NCBI RefSeq assembly: GCF_001618145.1
Contig: NZ_LQNF01000004.1
Location: forward strand, 124,001 to 188,000
Length of the DNA stretch: 64,000 nt
DNA from: Oceanobacillus damuensis
GTDB taxonomy: Bacteria > Bacillota > Bacilli > Bacillales > Amphibacillaceae
Direction: 5' to 3'
Of the stretch, positions 26,909 through 36,449 are shown piece by piece; position 1 is the stretch's first letter; the number at the start of each line of letters is the position of its first letter. Made by a program: the position numbers and the translations under genes. The notes beneath the pieces are model-generated. The model saw only the letters and a program-made list of their open reading frames with translations, was not told the origin of the DNA and did no database searches.

Positions 26909-28099
26909 ATGGATAAACGCGTATATTTATTAACGATTGTCTCCTTTGTCGTGGGGATGGTCGAGTTGATTATAGGTGGCATTCTCGATCTGGTTGCCAT
27001 CGACCTGAATGTCAGTGTGGGGCAGGCTGGTATATTAATTACAGTTTTTTCACTTGTTTTCGCTGTTGCTTCACCGATATTACTATTTTTGACCGCAAAA
27101 ATTGAAAGAAAACGGTTGACCTTAATTACATTATTTATTTTTCTGCTGAGTAATATACTAGCCTTCACCAGTCCAGTATATAGCGTTTTATTTATTAGCA
27201 GAATCATTTCAGCAGCAAGTGCTTCCCTGTTGATTGTACTATGTGTAACCATGGCTTCAACAATCGTAGCACCCGAATATCGTGGCCGTGCTATCGGAAT
27301 TGTGAACATGGGTGTCAGCGGCTCACTTGTACTTGGCATCCCATTTGGTTTAATGCTTGGAAACGCATTTGGATGGCGCGCACCATTTGTTTTCATTTCG
27401 GTATTAACATTATTTTCAATAGCTGGTGTGTTCTTCTTTATGAAGAAAATTAGTCCGAGTAACGTTTCCGTTTCCTTTACGGATCAGCTGAGCACGTTAA
27501 AAAGTAGTAAAATACTGTTGGCCCATGCAACGACCTTCCTTGTTTTAGCAGGTCATTCCACACTCTATACCTATTTGACTCCTTTTGTAAAAGTTACAAT
27601 GGGACTTGATGGTATGTGGGTCAGTATCGTGTACCTTGTATTTGGTGTTGCTGCCGTAAGTGGTGGAGCGCTTGGAGGCACTTTTTCCGATTATTTCGGT
27701 TCCAAGCCGACCATCCTGTCAGTTATCGTCATTTTTATCATCGCCATATTGACCGTACCACTTTCTACATTTTCCATACCCTTCTTCTTCATTATGATGG
27801 TCGTATGGGGAACAATGAGCTGGGCTATAACGCCGCCAATTCAGAGCTATCTGATTGAATCATCTCCAGGTAATTCAGATATTTTGATCAGCCTAAACAA
27901 TTCATCACTGCATTTAGGTATTGCGGTCGGTTCATTTGTCGGAAGTATCGTCGTCGATCAGGTCGGCATTGAGAAAAATGCATTCGTAGGAGGAATGATC
28001 GTCACTCTCGCCCTCCTCACCGCAACCCTATCCATTAGGGTGCCTGTCACTTCCCGAAATTTGTCGAAAAGGACGAGAGAAAAATCCACTGATTTTTAG
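26909..28099 (+). CDS. MFS transporter (DHA1-like)
   Basis: A 396-residue major facilitator with 12 predicted membrane segments. PEYRGRAIGIVNMGVSGSLVLG (about 124-145) is the motif C-like helix of drug:H+ antiporters, and GGTFSDYFGSKPTIL carries the family loop motif between TM8 and TM9 half. It resembles the AraJ/YdhP-type efflux group. The export substrate is unknown. The last about 15 residues (VPVTSRNLSKR and on) are encoded by a dispersed repeat at 28039-28066 and have no family counterpart I know. A GAGAGGCG site precedes the ATG. Confidence 0.9.
   Translation: MDKRVYLLTIVSFVVGMVELIIGGILDLVAIDLNVSVGQAGILITVFSLVFAVASPILLFLTAKIERKRLTLITLFIFLLSNILAFTSPVYSVLFISRIISAASASLLIVLCVTMASTIVAPEYRGRAIGIVNMGVSGSLVLGIPFGLMLGNAFGWRAPFVFISVLTLFSIAGVFFFMKKISPSNVSVSFTDQLSTLKSSKILLAHATTFLVLAGHSTLYTYLTPFVKVTMGLDGMWVSIVYLVFGVAAVSGGALGGTFSDYFGSKPTILSVIVIFIIAILTVPLSTFSIPFFFIMMVVWGTMSWAITPPIQSYLIESSPGNSDILISLNNSSLHLGIAVGSFVGSIVVDQVGIEKNAFVGGMIVTLALLTATLSIRVPVTSRNLSKRTREKSTDF
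28039..28066 (+). repeat. Dispersed 28-bp repeat, copy A
   Basis: This element starts GGTGCCTGTCACTTCCCG and ends ATTTGTCG. It is identical to the minus-strand copy at 41939-41966 except for one base (T versus G at the ninth position). It lies inside the 3' end of the MFS reading frame and codes VPVTSRNLS. Confidence 0.9.
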
Positions 28100-28112
28100 T
28101 GGGTTTTTCTTA
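28083..28112 (+). terminator. Terminator at the end of the MFS gene
   Basis: AATCCACT-GATTTTT-AGTGGGTTTTTCTT: a short hairpin overlapping the stop codon, with a U-tail. Confidence 0.65.
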
Positions 28113-28161
28113 TAGCTTCATATTTGGGCCAATTCGAGTGAGCTGGTCCATGGTCCCATTC

Positions 28162-28320
28162 TCATCTGTATTTTTCATAATTCCGTAAAACAAGAATACT
28201 GATCAGTCCTGCTCCCAGCCCGAAAGCACCACCAAATTCAATATTTCCTAATAATAGACCGATTGTAAACCCAAGACCCAGACATATAATGAACACAGCC
28301 CCTGAAACTGCTTCCCTCAT
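28162..28320 (-). CDS. Small membrane protein, 52 residues
   Basis: A short minus-strand frame from ATG 28318-28320, eight bases behind GGGGGA, reads MREAVSGAVFIICLGLGFTI and ends RNYEKYR. It has two hydrophobic helices joined by a Gly-rich turn (LGNIEFGGAFGLGAG). No family is recognised, but the good ribosome-binding site, hydrophobic pattern and codon use support a real gene. Confidence 0.6.
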   Translation of the reverse strand: MREAVSGAVFIICLGLGFTIGLLLGNIEFGGAFGLGAGLISILVLRNYEKYR

Positions 28321-28516
28321 TGTTGATTCCCCCAATTGCGTGATTTATAATAGTCTATTGTACCGTTCATGTTTTTGTTCATTATCCCGCTCTCACTTTG
28401 AAAACGCTTCATGTAATTGTTCAAAAATTCGCTATTGCCATACTATGTTTTTCATGTTTAAATGAATTAAATATACAAATTGAAGTCTTTCTGATAAGGC
28501 TATATGAGGTGATTTT

Positions 28517-29818
28517 TTGGAAAATAAAATATCTGTAGGACTTTTAGGCTTAGGTGTTGTTGGTTCAGGAGTTATTAAGCTAATTGAAAACCATCAGGAT
28601 AAACTTGCACATCAGCTTGGCTGCAGTGTTCAAGTTAAAAGCGTTCTCGTTCGCAATCTGGAAAAAGCACGTGACGTGGAAATTAATGGCACGGTTCTGA
28701 CAACCAATCCGGATGACGTTTTAAATGACCCGGAGATTGATATTATTATCGAGGTAATGGGCGGAATTGACGAGACAAGGAAGCATATCCTAAAAGCTTT
28801 CTCCGCTAAAAAGCATGTCGTTTCTGCAAATAAGGATCTTGTTGCATTGCATGGGCCGGAACTTCAGGAAGCTGCAAACCAAAATAAATGCGACTTTTAC
28901 TATGAAGCAAGTGTTGCCGGTGGTATCCCAATCCTCAGAGGTATTGTCGAGGGTCTTTCCTCAGATCATATCCAACAGGTAATGGGAATTGTAAACGGAA
29001 CAACAAATTACATATTAACGCAAATGGATAGTGAAGGTGTCAGTTATGAGGATGCATTGAAAGAGGCGCAGGAACTCGGTTTCGCTGAAGCTGACCCATC
29101 CTCTGACGTGGACGGTCTGGATGCCGCAAGAAAAATGGCTATCCTTGGCAGACTGGCTTTTTCAACCTCTGTCGATCTTGAGGATGTCGAAGTAACAGGA
29201 ATCAGGGGTATTGAATTGGAAGACCTGCAATATGGTGATAAACTTGGATATACGATGAAACTGATTGGATTTGCCAATTTTGACGACCATGAGCTGGAGG
29301 TTAACGTACAGCCTACCCTCCTGGCCAAAAGTCATCCGTTAGCAGCAGTCAAAAATGAGTTCAATGCCGTTTATGTGTATGGAGAAGCTGTCGGTGAAAC
29401 GATGTTCTACGGTCCCGGGGCAGGAAGTCTGCCTACCGCTACGGCAATCGTTTCCGATCTCATTACTGTGATTAAAAATCTCCGTCTGGGCGTTACCGGA
29501 AACCAATGGATTGAACCACATTTCAAGAAAGCATTGAAAACTGCGGAAAAACGTCATGCACAATATTATGTGAGACTCTTTGCAAGAGATGAAGCAGGAG
29601 TATTCTCGACGATTTCCTCTCTATTCCATGAGCGGGACATCAGTTTCAAACGAATTCTGCAAACACCTGACAAAAAGCGCGAATATGCAGAGATTATCTT
29701 TATCACGCACGATACAACACTTGAAAACTTCCGCAATGCACTTGAAAATCTTCATGAGCTTGATGCTGTCATGGAAGTAAAAAGTTACTACAAAGTCGAA
29801 GGAGATGCAGTTACATGA
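28517..29818 (+). CDS. hom: Homoserine dehydrogenase
   Basis: Reduces aspartate semialdehyde to homoserine, the branch point for threonine and methionine. Residues 5-16 ([12 protein letters not shown]) are the NAD(P) fold, [12 protein letters not shown] and [11 protein letters not shown] are catalytic-domain marks, and the C-terminal about 75 residues ([20 protein letters not shown]) are an ACT domain for threonine feedback. Length 433 is usual for Bacillus Hom. It starts with TTG behind TGAGGTGA. The stop overlaps the thrC start as ATGA. No T-box or other leader element was found in the 196 bp upstream. Confidence 0.96.
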   Translation: MENKISVGLLGLGVVGSGVIKLIENHQDKLAHQLGCSVQVKSVLVRNLEKARDVEINGTVLTTNPDDVLNDPEIDIIIEVMGGIDETRKHILKAFSAKKHVVSANKDLVALHGPELQEAANQNKCDFYYEASVAGGIPILRGIVEGLSSDHIQQVMGIVNGTTNYILTQMDSEGVSYEDALKEAQELGFAEADPSSDVDGLDAARKMAILGRLAFSTSVDLEDVEVTGIRGIELEDLQYGDKLGYTMKLIGFANFDDHELEVNVQPTLLAKSHPLAAVKNEFNAVYVYGEAVGETMFYGPGAGSLPTATAIVSDLITVIKNLRLGVTGNQWIEPHFKKALKTAEKRHAQYYVRLFARDEAGVFSTISSLFHERDISFKRILQTPDKKREYAEIIFITHDTTLENFRNALENLHELDAVMEVKSYYKVEGDAVT

Positions 29819-30876
29819 ACTGGCAAGGCCTATTAGACCATTATGAACAATATTTACCTGTAACTGAAAATACCCCTCCCCTCTCATTGATGGAAGGAAA
29901 TACACCGTTAATTCATTTTTCTAACCTATCAAAGGAATTGGGAATTGAATTATATGGGAAAGTGGAAGGCGCTAACCCAACCGGTTCTTTTAAAGACAGG
30001 GGAATGGTCGTTGCTGTTGCAAAAGCAATCGAAGAAGGAAGCAAATCGGTTATCTGCGCTTCAACAGGGAACACTTCTGCCGCTGCAGCCGCATATGCTG
30101 CCAGAGCTGGAATACGGGCAATCATTGTTATTCCAAAAGGAAAAGTCGCCCTTGGAAAACTTGCCCAAGCTGTGATGTATGGTGCAGAAATTGTAGAAAT
30201 CGACGGAAACTTTGATGAGGCATTGAAAATGGTACAGAAAGTAAGCGAGATAACACCTGTCACATTGGTGAATTCTGTGAATCCATACCGTCTGGAAGGC
30301 CAAAAAACAGCTGCCTTCGAAGTCTGTGACCAATTGGGCTCAGCACCAGACATACTTGCAATCCCTGTTGGAAATGCCGGGAATATCAGTGCTTACTGGA
30401 AAGGCTTTAAAGAATATAATGAGCAAAAACAAAGTGGACTTCCACAAATGTTTGGTTTTGAAGCTGAAGGTGCAGCAGCAATTGTTCAGGATAAAGTGAT
30501 TGATAATCCGGAAACAGTAGCGACTGCAATACGCATTGGAAATCCGGCAAGCTGGAGTCTTGCTGTGAAAGCCAGGGAAGAATCTGGCGGGATGATCGGT
30601 TCCGTTACTGATGAAGAGATTTTACATGCATTTAAAATGTTGCCAAGTAAAGAGGGTATTTTCGCCGAACCAGGCTCTTGTGCATCGATTGCAGGGATCA
30701 TCCAGCAGTGCGCCAATGGAACCATTAAAAAAGGAAGCAAAGTTGTCGCTGTTTTAACAGGTAATGGATTAAAGGATCCGCAGACTGCTATTGACCAAAT
30801 GGAAATTAACCCCGTTTCCCTGCCGAATGATGAAAAAGCTGTCATAAGCTTTATTGAAGAGATGGTAAAAGAATGA
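29815..30876 (+). CDS. thrC: Threonine synthase
   Basis: PLP enzyme converting O-phosphohomoserine to threonine. The PLP lysine is in [11 protein letters not shown] (about residue 60), the phosphate cup in [12 protein letters not shown], and [18 protein letters not shown] follows the family fold. Length 353 is normal for the short Gram-positive form. It overlaps hom by four bases and thrB by four bases, so the three are translationally coupled in the order dehydrogenase, synthase, kinase. Confidence 0.97.
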   Translation: MNWQGLLDHYEQYLPVTENTPPLSLMEGNTPLIHFSNLSKELGIELYGKVEGANPTGSFKDRGMVVAVAKAIEEGSKSVICASTGNTSAAAAAYAARAGIRAIIVIPKGKVALGKLAQAVMYGAEIVEIDGNFDEALKMVQKVSEITPVTLVNSVNPYRLEGQKTAAFEVCDQLGSAPDILAIPVGNAGNISAYWKGFKEYNEQKQSGLPQMFGFEAEGAAAIVQDKVIDNPETVATAIRIGNPASWSLAVKAREESGGMIGSVTDEEILHAFKMLPSKEGIFAEPGSCASIAGIIQQCANGTIKKGSKVVAVLTGNGLKDPQTAIDQMEINPVSLPNDEKAVISFIEEMVKE

Positions 30877-31754
30877 AACCATTTAAAATTTCCGTTCCGG
30901 CAAGCTCCGCCAATATCGGACCGGGATTCGATTCTATGGGATTAGCTGTAAATCTTTATTTAACATTGGAAGTAACAGAATCGGATGACTGGGAGTTCAG
31001 TTCCCAGTCATCCGATTCCAACTGCAGCCATAAAGACCATTTCATTTATCAGATAGCAAAACAAACGGCAGAACGCCATAATGAACAGCTTCCTAAGTGT
31101 AAAGTAATCGAAACGAGTGACATTCCTTTGGCCCGTGGACTTGGCAGCAGTGCTTCCGCAATACTTGCAGGTATTGAATTGGCAAACAAAGCTTGCGGTC
31201 TTCGTTTGACTTCCGAGCAAAAACTCCGATATGGTACGGAAATTGAAGGGCACCCGGATAATATCGCCCCGGCATTATATGGCGGTCTGGTCATTTCAAC
31301 GGTAACCAAAGATGAAATTGATTGGATTCAAATACCTTCATTGGATGTAGATTTAGTTTTGTATATACCTGAAGTTGAGCTTAAGACAGAAGAAGCCCGC
31401 GAAGTTTTACCTGACAGTTATTCAAGAAATGATGCAGCAATTGCAAGTGGTATAGGCAATATGGTTGTCGCTGCATTGTTGTCCGGAAACTATGCACTTG
31501 CCGGCAAAATGATGGAACGTGATCAATTTCATGAACCATTTCGTGCCAAACTTATTCCTAATTATGACCGTATACGCTCTGAAGCGAAGAATAATGGGGC
31601 ATATGGGACGGTCATCAGTGGAGCCGGACCAACAATGCTCTCACTTGTTCCAAAAGGCGAGGGACAAGCCATTGCAAGAAAGATGAAAGATCAGTTGCCT
31701 GGCTATCGTGTAGAAGTATTAGACATAGATGTTCAGGGCTTGGTTGCAGAATAA
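30873..31754 (+). CDS. thrB: Homoserine kinase
   Basis: GHMP-family kinase that phosphorylates homoserine. The N-terminal [20 protein letters not shown] and the ATP loop [16 protein letters not shown] (about residues 85-100) are diagnostic, and the third motif is [15 protein letters not shown]. Length 293 is normal. It ends the operon, with a terminator 16 bp downstream. Confidence 0.97.
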   Translation: MKPFKISVPASSANIGPGFDSMGLAVNLYLTLEVTESDDWEFSSQSSDSNCSHKDHFIYQIAKQTAERHNEQLPKCKVIETSDIPLARGLGSSASAILAGIELANKACGLRLTSEQKLRYGTEIEGHPDNIAPALYGGLVISTVTKDEIDWIQIPSLDVDLVLYIPEVELKTEEAREVLPDSYSRNDAAIASGIGNMVVAALLSGNYALAGKMMERDQFHEPFRAKLIPNYDRIRSEAKNNGAYGTVISGAGPTMLSLVPKGEGQAIARKMKDQLPGYRVEVLDIDVQGLVAE

Positions 31755-31770
31755 TAATAAATCGTATTTA

Positions 31771-31803
31771 AAAAAACACTTGAAGCTACAAGTGTTTTTT
31801 TGT
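31771..31803 (+). terminator. Terminator of hom-thrC-thrB
   Basis: AAAAAACACTTG-AAGCTA-CAAGTGTTTTTTTG: a 12-bp stem and a U-run shortly after thrB. Confidence 0.85.
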
Positions 31804-31910
31804 TTAGTCGGAATCATGATAGATTAACATATCCTTTAGATAAACAACACAAAATGATAAATCCAATTATTCTTGATTCACCTCTACTAATGTCCATTTT
31901 TAATACAAAA

Positions 31911-31948
31911 AATAACTGCCGTTGATAATGATTAACGGCAGTTATTTG
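31911..31948 (-). terminator. Terminator of argF
   Basis: AATAACTGCCGTT pairs perfectly (13 bp) with AACGGCAGTTATT; on the minus strand it is followed by TTTTTTG. It lies 74 bp past the argF stop codon. Confidence 0.8.
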
Positions 31949-32021
31949 CTAACCCAGCATGAAAATCCATCGATTAGATTATGGCTTCCCAGGCTAGGCC
32001 GGCTTAAACAGTTATATAATT

Positions 32022-32987
32022 CTACCCCATCAATGCAGTCATGAGTGCTTTTTGTGCATGCAGGCGATTTTCTGCCTGCTGAAAAATTACGGAATGTTTT
32101 CCATCAATCACTTCGGCGGATACTTCTTCTCCACGATGTGCAGGCAAACAATGCATAAACGTAACGTCGTCTTTGGCTTTAGATAATAATGTGGCATTTA
32201 CCTGATATTCAGCAAAGTCCCGTTCTCTTTTCAGCTGTTCCTCTTCCTGCCCCATACTAGCCCATACATCCGTATAAATTACATCGGCATCTTTCACCGC
32301 AACCGAAGGATCAACCTCAATACTGATTTTCGCATGATGCTCCTCGGCTATTTGAATCGCTTTTTCAGTAACTGCCTTATCAGGTTGGTACCCAGCTGGC
32401 GCAGAAATTACAAGATCCATTCCCATTATTGCAGCTCCCATCATAAGGGAATGGGCCATATTATTCCCATCACCGATATAAACGACTTTTACACCTTTAA
32501 GAGTTCCTTTTGTTTCTTTAATTGTCTGCAGATCCGCCAGAACCTGGCAAGGATGGTATAAATCTGTCAATCCATTGATTACTGGAATCGAAGCAAATTC
32601 TGCAAGCTCCTCTACTGTTTTCTGGGAAAAAGTACGGATCATAATCCCATCCAAATAACCAGAAAGCACTTGAGCAGTATCTGCTATCGTTTCTCCTCTG
32701 CCAATCTGAATATCTTTTGAACTCAGGAATATTCCCAGACCACCCAATTGATAGATACCTGCCTCAAAAGAGACACGCGTTCTTGTTGAAGATTTCTCGA
32801 ATATCATTCCTAAGGTTTTTCCCTTGAGGGGCTCGAAAGCATTGCCCTCTTGTTTCTGTTTTTTTATATAATCTGCCAAATCAATTAAGTAGTTGATTTC
32901 TTCTTGTGTATAATCAGCAAGTGTCAAAAAGTCCCTGCCCTTTAATCCCTGTTGTTGAAAGTCAATTTCTTTTACCTTCGTTACCAT
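32022..32987 (-). CDS. argF: Ornithine carbamoyltransferase
   Basis: Transfers carbamoyl from carbamoyl phosphate to ornithine to give citrulline. Signature segments are EKSSTRTRVSFEAG (carbamoyl-phosphate loop, about residues 63-76), DLYHPCQVLADLQT, SMGQEEEQ in the ornithine loop and FMHCLPAHRGEEV. Length 321 is usual. It is a stand-alone gene, away from the rest of an arg operon; a possible ARG box lies upstream. A catabolic ArcB role is possible, but no arcA or arcC is adjacent. Confidence 0.95.
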   Translation of the reverse strand: MVTKVKEIDFQQQGLKGRDFLTLADYTQEEINYLIDLADYIKKQKQEGNAFEPLKGKTLGMIFEKSSTRTRVSFEAGIYQLGGLGIFLSSKDIQIGRGETIADTAQVLSGYLDGIMIRTFSQKTVEELAEFASIPVINGLTDLYHPCQVLADLQTIKETKGTLKGVKVVYIGDGNNMAHSLMMGAAIMGMDLVISAPAGYQPDKAVTEKAIQIAEEHHAKISIEVDPSVAVKDADVIYTDVWASMGQEEEQLKRERDFAEYQVNATLLSKAKDDVTFMHCLPAHRGEEVSAEVIDGKHSVIFQQAENRLHAQKALMTALMG

Positions 32988-33014
32988 AAATGAACACCTC
33001 TCTAAAAGTGATTG

Positions 33015-33032
33015 TATGAATCATTATGCATT
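33015..33032. promoter_or_regulatory. Candidate ARG box upstream of argF
   Basis: TATGAATCATTATGCATT resembles the ArgR/AhrC box (TGAAT and ATGCA-type half sites). It lies 28 bp upstream of the argF start, so repression by arginine is plausible. Confidence 0.4.
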
Positions 33033-33083
33033 AAAAAGTATAATTATACAATAGTTTTTTATAAATTTACATTAATTTTTAAA

Positions 33084-33111
33084 AAGTATAAAAGGTATAA
33101 TTTTTATACTT
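33084..33111. promoter_or_regulatory. Inverted repeat in the HxlR promoter (candidate operator)
   Basis: AAGTATAAAA (33084-33093) and TTTTATACTT (33102-33111) are a perfect 10-bp inverted repeat with an 8-bp spacer, 49 bp before the regulator ATG. A second palindrome, GTATAATTATAC at 33038-33049, is on the argF side. Both share the GTATAA half, as expected for one dimeric regulator. Confidence 0.55.
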
Positions 33112-33159
33112 GATATATTTTTTATATCAGATATAATATTTAACAAGAGGTGTTTTCGC

Positions 33160-33480
33160 ATGAAAGTTTGTCCTTATATTGAGGCTTCATTCCAAATTCT
33201 AGGGAAAAAATGGAATGGGCAAATTATCCACTATTTATCACTTTGTGCTAATGAACAGGCGCATTTTTCAGAAATAAAACGTGATTTGACCGGGATAACT
33301 CCCCGAGCCCTTTCTTTAAAGCTATCTGAGCTTGCCAAGATTGGTCTAGTGGAAAAAATCATTGAAACAGGTTCTCCTGTAGTTATTTCCTATCGATTGA
33401 CCGAAAAGGGCATTTCGCTCGCAGAAAGTCTTAAGCCCCTTCAAAAATGGGCACAGACAAATATGGAAGTAGACATTTAA
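33160..33480 (+). CDS. HxlR-family redox-type transcriptional regulator
   Basis: A 106-residue winged-helix protein. The N-terminus MKVCPYIEASFQILGKKWNG has the single conserved Cys4, at the place used by YodB/CatR-type sensors for quinones, diamide or hypochlorite. The wing follows in ITPRALSLKLSELAKIGLVEK. It is followed 28 bp later by a DsbA/SpxH-like gene, and palindromes precede it, so autoregulation of a thiol-stress unit is likely. The exact inducer is inference. Confidence 0.9.
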   Translation: MKVCPYIEASFQILGKKWNGQIIHYLSLCANEQAHFSEIKRDLTGITPRALSLKLSELAKIGLVEKIIETGSPVVISYRLTEKGISLAESLKPLQKWAQTNMEVDI

Positions 33481-33508
33481 TCAATAAATAGAAAGAGGGA
33501 ATGGTGAA

Positions 33509-34432
33509 ATGGTAAATAACAATCGTATGGTTTGTAACCCAGAAACAGGTATTTGTGGTGATGCAGGTGAGGAAGGAATGCAAATGATTGATTTCAGCAA
33601 ACCAAAGAAGTCAGTCGATCTCTATTATGTGACAGACCCGATATGTTCCCACTGCTGGGCTATTGAACCACAGCTGCGCAGGTTTTTTGAGCAATATGGT
33701 GATTATTTTAACGTGCATACTGTAATGGGTGGACTGCTCGAGAAATGGGACGGCGGATTTGCCGATGTTAAAAATGGCATCGCCGGTCCATCTGATGTTG
33801 CCGGTCACTGGCGGGAAGTAGGAGAACAAACACGGATGCCAATCGACGGGTCCCTATGGCATGACAATCCAGTAGCGTCTTCCTATCCACCATCACGAGT
33901 GTTTAAAGTTATTCAGAAATACGATGAGAATCTTGCTCCCGTTTTTCTGCGTCGTGCAAGAGAGGCTGTCTTTGCCTTCAATGAAAACATTGCGGATGAG
34001 AATGTATTGATTAAACTGGTAGACAATCTAAACCTGGATGGGGAAAAGATTGTCAAAGAAGCCGAATTACCTGCCGGAAAGCAATTACTGAACGAAGATC
34101 TGCAACTTGCCGGAAGTCTTGGAGTAAGGGGTTTTCCTACAATTATTCTTGTAAATGAAGACAATAAGGGAGTAAAAATTACGGGAGGGCGCTCATTGGA
34201 ATACTATATAAACGGGTTAAAACAGGTCCTTGAGACAGAAGAACTTCAACCAAAACAACAACCAACACTTCCTATTCTGCTTGGAAAAGAAAAAATGCTA
34301 TTCTCCAAAGAAATTGAAGTCATGTATGATATCGAGCAAAAAGATGTTGAGACCTTTGTCGAAAAGGAACTTTCAGATGTAAAATATGAATCAAAAGAGC
34401 TTCTGGGAGAAACTTATTTTGCGATAACTTGA
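33509..34432 (+). CDS. DsbA-like protein of the SpxH (YjbH) group
   Basis: A 307-residue cytoplasmic thioredoxin-fold protein. The active-site-like motif CSHC is in YVTDPICSHCWAIEPQLRRF (about residues 42-61), with the helical insert and the cis-Pro loop GVRGFPTIILV (about 205-215). These fit the SpxH group, adaptors that hand Spx to ClpXP. Unlike classical SpxH it has an extra Cys pair at the N-terminus (VCNPETGICG) and is paired with an HxlR sensor, so it may be a specialised paralogue acting as oxidoreductase. The start ATG at 33509 follows AGAGGGAATGGTGAA. Confidence 0.82.
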   Translation: MVNNNRMVCNPETGICGDAGEEGMQMIDFSKPKKSVDLYYVTDPICSHCWAIEPQLRRFFEQYGDYFNVHTVMGGLLEKWDGGFADVKNGIAGPSDVAGHWREVGEQTRMPIDGSLWHDNPVASSYPPSRVFKVIQKYDENLAPVFLRRAREAVFAFNENIADENVLIKLVDNLNLDGEKIVKEAELPAGKQLLNEDLQLAGSLGVRGFPTIILVNEDNKGVKITGGRSLEYYINGLKQVLETEELQPKQQPTLPILLGKEKMLFSKEIEVMYDIEQKDVETFVEKELSDVKYESKELLGETYFAIT

Positions 34433-34469
34433 TTGAGTGATAAACGGTAAGCAGATGCCAAAAATATGT

Positions 34470-34497
34470 AAACCCGCTTCATTCAAAAGCGGGTTTC
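34470..34497. terminator. Bidirectional terminator between SpxH-like and RlmI-like genes
   Basis: AACCCGCTT-CATTCAA-AAGCGGGTT lies 38 bp after one stop codon and a few bases from the other, on converging genes. Confidence 0.7.
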
Positions 34498-34499
34498 TG

Positions 34500-35696
34500 C
34501 TAATTTATCTTCTGTAAAATAACTACCTTCAAATAATTCCCCTGATTAAAGTTTCGGTCAACCTGAAAATCAGATGGCAATGAATATTCCTCGAGAATTT
34601 TATATTTCACTTTCATGTCCTTAAAGCCTTTGTCAAGAAATCCTTTGAATTTTTTCATTCCAAAGGAGGCATTATTTGTGGAGGCTACGATAATTCCGTT
34701 TTTCTCAAGAATTGCGAGTGTATCCTTGATCAAATCCGGATAGTTTTTTGCCGTACTGAATGTATGTTTTTTTGAACGGGCAAAGCTTGGCGGATCGAGT
34801 ACAACCAAATCAAACTTCAATTCTTTCCGTTTCGCATATTTGAAGTAATCAAAGACATCCATTACAATGATATCCTGCTGTTCGAAATCAATCCCGTTCA
34901 CACTGAACTGTTCGATTGTTTTACTTTTACTGCGCTTGGCAAGATCGACACTGGTTGTTTTGACAGCTCCGCCAAGGGAAGCAGCAACAGAGAATGCACC
35001 AGTATATGAAAATGTATTCAGCACATGTTTGTCCTTTGCATACTGATCACGGATAGCCTTTCGGACCTCTCGCTGATCCAGGAAGATTCCTACCATTGCT
35101 CCATCATTCAAGTAAACGGCATAATTCATCCCATTCTCTTTAATAAGAATAGGAAACTCACCGCGCTCCCCCTTTACAAAGTCATCATCGTCAATATATT
35201 GTCCCTTCGTATCAAAGCGCTTCTTTTCATATATTCCTTTATAGTCACCTAACTCATCCAGCACACGGATAACCTTGTCCCTAAATGAGTAAATTCCTTC
35301 ACTATACCAGCTGAGCAGGTAATAACCATCAAAATAATCGATGGTCAGCCCACCGATCCCATCGCCTTCCCCATTGAAGAGACGAAATGCAGTTGTGTGT
35401 TCATCTTTATAATATGATTGACGCTTATTGATTGCCGTCAGAATTTTATTTTTAAAAAAGACAGCGTCAATTTTCTCTTTTTCATTAAACGAAAGCACCC
35501 AGCCAAGTCCCTTGTTCTGCTTTCCATGATAGCCTTTCCCAAGAAAGTTGCCTTGCCCATCGACAAGATGGACGAGGGCCCCTTCCTCCGCCAAAGCTCC
35601 TGGATTCATGACTGCATCCTTGTTTATCAACGGATAGTGGTTTTTATAATGACCGATAAAATCCGGTTTTACTTTTAAATCAATTGATTCTGTCAT
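34500..35696 (-). CDS. Class I rRNA methyltransferase (RlmI-like, PUA domain)
   Basis: A SAM-dependent methyltransferase of about 398 residues, of the RlmI/YwbD type that makes 5-methylcytosine in 23S rRNA. The N-terminal about 80 residues form a PUA-like RNA-binding domain, TIDYFDGYYLLSWYSEGIYS is a central segment, motif I is NTFSYTGAFSVAAS and the catalytic-loop motif is LDPPSFARSKK. The frame starts with a TTG at 35708, but the ATG at 35696 (MTESIDLKVKPDF) is the more likely start. RlmI-like function is by similarity; the modified base is not proven. Confidence 0.88.
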   Translation of the reverse strand: MTESIDLKVKPDFIGHYKNHYPLINKDAVMNPGALAEEGALVHLVDGQGNFLGKGYHGKQNKGLGWVLSFNEKEKIDAVFFKNKILTAINKRQSYYKDEHTTAFRLFNGEGDGIGGLTIDYFDGYYLLSWYSEGIYSFRDKVIRVLDELGDYKGIYEKKRFDTKGQYIDDDDFVKGERGEFPILIKENGMNYAVYLNDGAMVGIFLDQREVRKAIRDQYAKDKHVLNTFSYTGAFSVAASLGGAVKTTSVDLAKRSKSKTIEQFSVNGIDFEQQDIIVMDVFDYFKYAKRKELKFDLVVLDPPSFARSKKHTFSTAKNYPDLIKDTLAILEKNGIIVASTNNASFGMKKFKGFLDKGFKDMKVKYKILEEYSLPSDFQVDRNFNQGNYLKVVILQKIN

Positions 35697-35757
35697 ATTG
35701 TCATCCAATCCTGTTTTTTTACATTATCGCATTTTTTTGGCAAACGCGAAAGCAATA

Positions 35758-36324
35758 CTATTCCTCTCTGATTTTTGCATAGATGCAGGTATCCCTCAAT
35801 TCCTTTTGATCTGCAGACAAACTATCTTGTCTTAAAGTCCCTTCAAGTTCGAAATCCAGTCTCTCGGCAACGGCGCGGCTTTTTATATTTTTGGCATCAC
35901 ATCGGATTTCGATACGGTTTGCTTTCAGTTCATTAAAAGCAAAATCCGTCAGACCGGCGACTGTCTCGGTAACATAACCTTTCCCTGTGTAGCGTGTATC
36001 AGCCCAGTACCCTATTTCAAATTTTCTGATGTCCCAATCTATTCGATGGAGACCAGTGGAGATAATAAAGTCCCCTGTTTCCTTCAAAAAGACATGAAAC
36101 CTCAAACCTTCCCTAGATAAAAACCTTATGTAAGCCTGCCGAATATTTATTTCGGTCTCTTCCTCGCTTGGTGCTTGCTGAGCAAAGGACATCCAAGGTT
36201 GTAACTCATTGAGGGAGGCTTTTATTGCAGCGTTTGCCGCTTTTCCATCACCCGGTTTCGGTGCCCTTATCAGTAAACGCTCTGTCTCAAACTCAAATGG
36301 AAAATCCAGTAAAAACGGATTCAT
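35758..36324 (-). CDS. GNAT N-acetyltransferase (RimJ/RimL-like)
   Basis: A 188-residue GCN5-type acetyltransferase. It opens with the FETERLLIRAPKPGD strand of the RimL group, has IGYWADTRYTGKGYVTETV with the acetyl-CoA pyrophosphate loop (R-Y-T-G-K-G), and ends with NIKSRAVAERLDFELEGTL. Members acetylate ribosomal protein N-termini or small amines. Neighbours do not point to a substrate. A GGGGAGC site precedes the ATG. Confidence 0.88.
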   Translation of the reverse strand: MNPFLLDFPFEFETERLLIRAPKPGDGKAANAAIKASLNELQPWMSFAQQAPSEEETEINIRQAYIRFLSREGLRFHVFLKETGDFIISTGLHRIDWDIRKFEIGYWADTRYTGKGYVTETVAGLTDFAFNELKANRIEIRCDAKNIKSRAVAERLDFELEGTLRQDSLSADQKELRDTCIYAKIREE

Positions 36325-36411
36325 ATGTAAGCTCCCCTTTAGAATGTCGAATTATTATTAAATTCGATAACACCATAACAAATTCCTTCCTAAAATTTTT
36401 TTTAAGAAAGC

Positions 36412-36446
36412 AAAACCCTATGATGCAAAGAAACATCATAGGGTTG
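36412..36446 (-). terminator. Terminator of the DUF3219 gene
   Basis: AACCCTATGATG (36414-36425) and CATCATAGGGTT (36434-36445) form a 12-bp stem with an 8-nt loop right after the gene, with a modest U-tail on the minus strand. Confidence 0.7.
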
Positions 36447-36449
36447 AGG

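Noticed and set aside
28321-28516. T-box or threonine leader before hom
   Set aside because: No T-box sequence, specifier loop or leader peptide with attenuator could be found.
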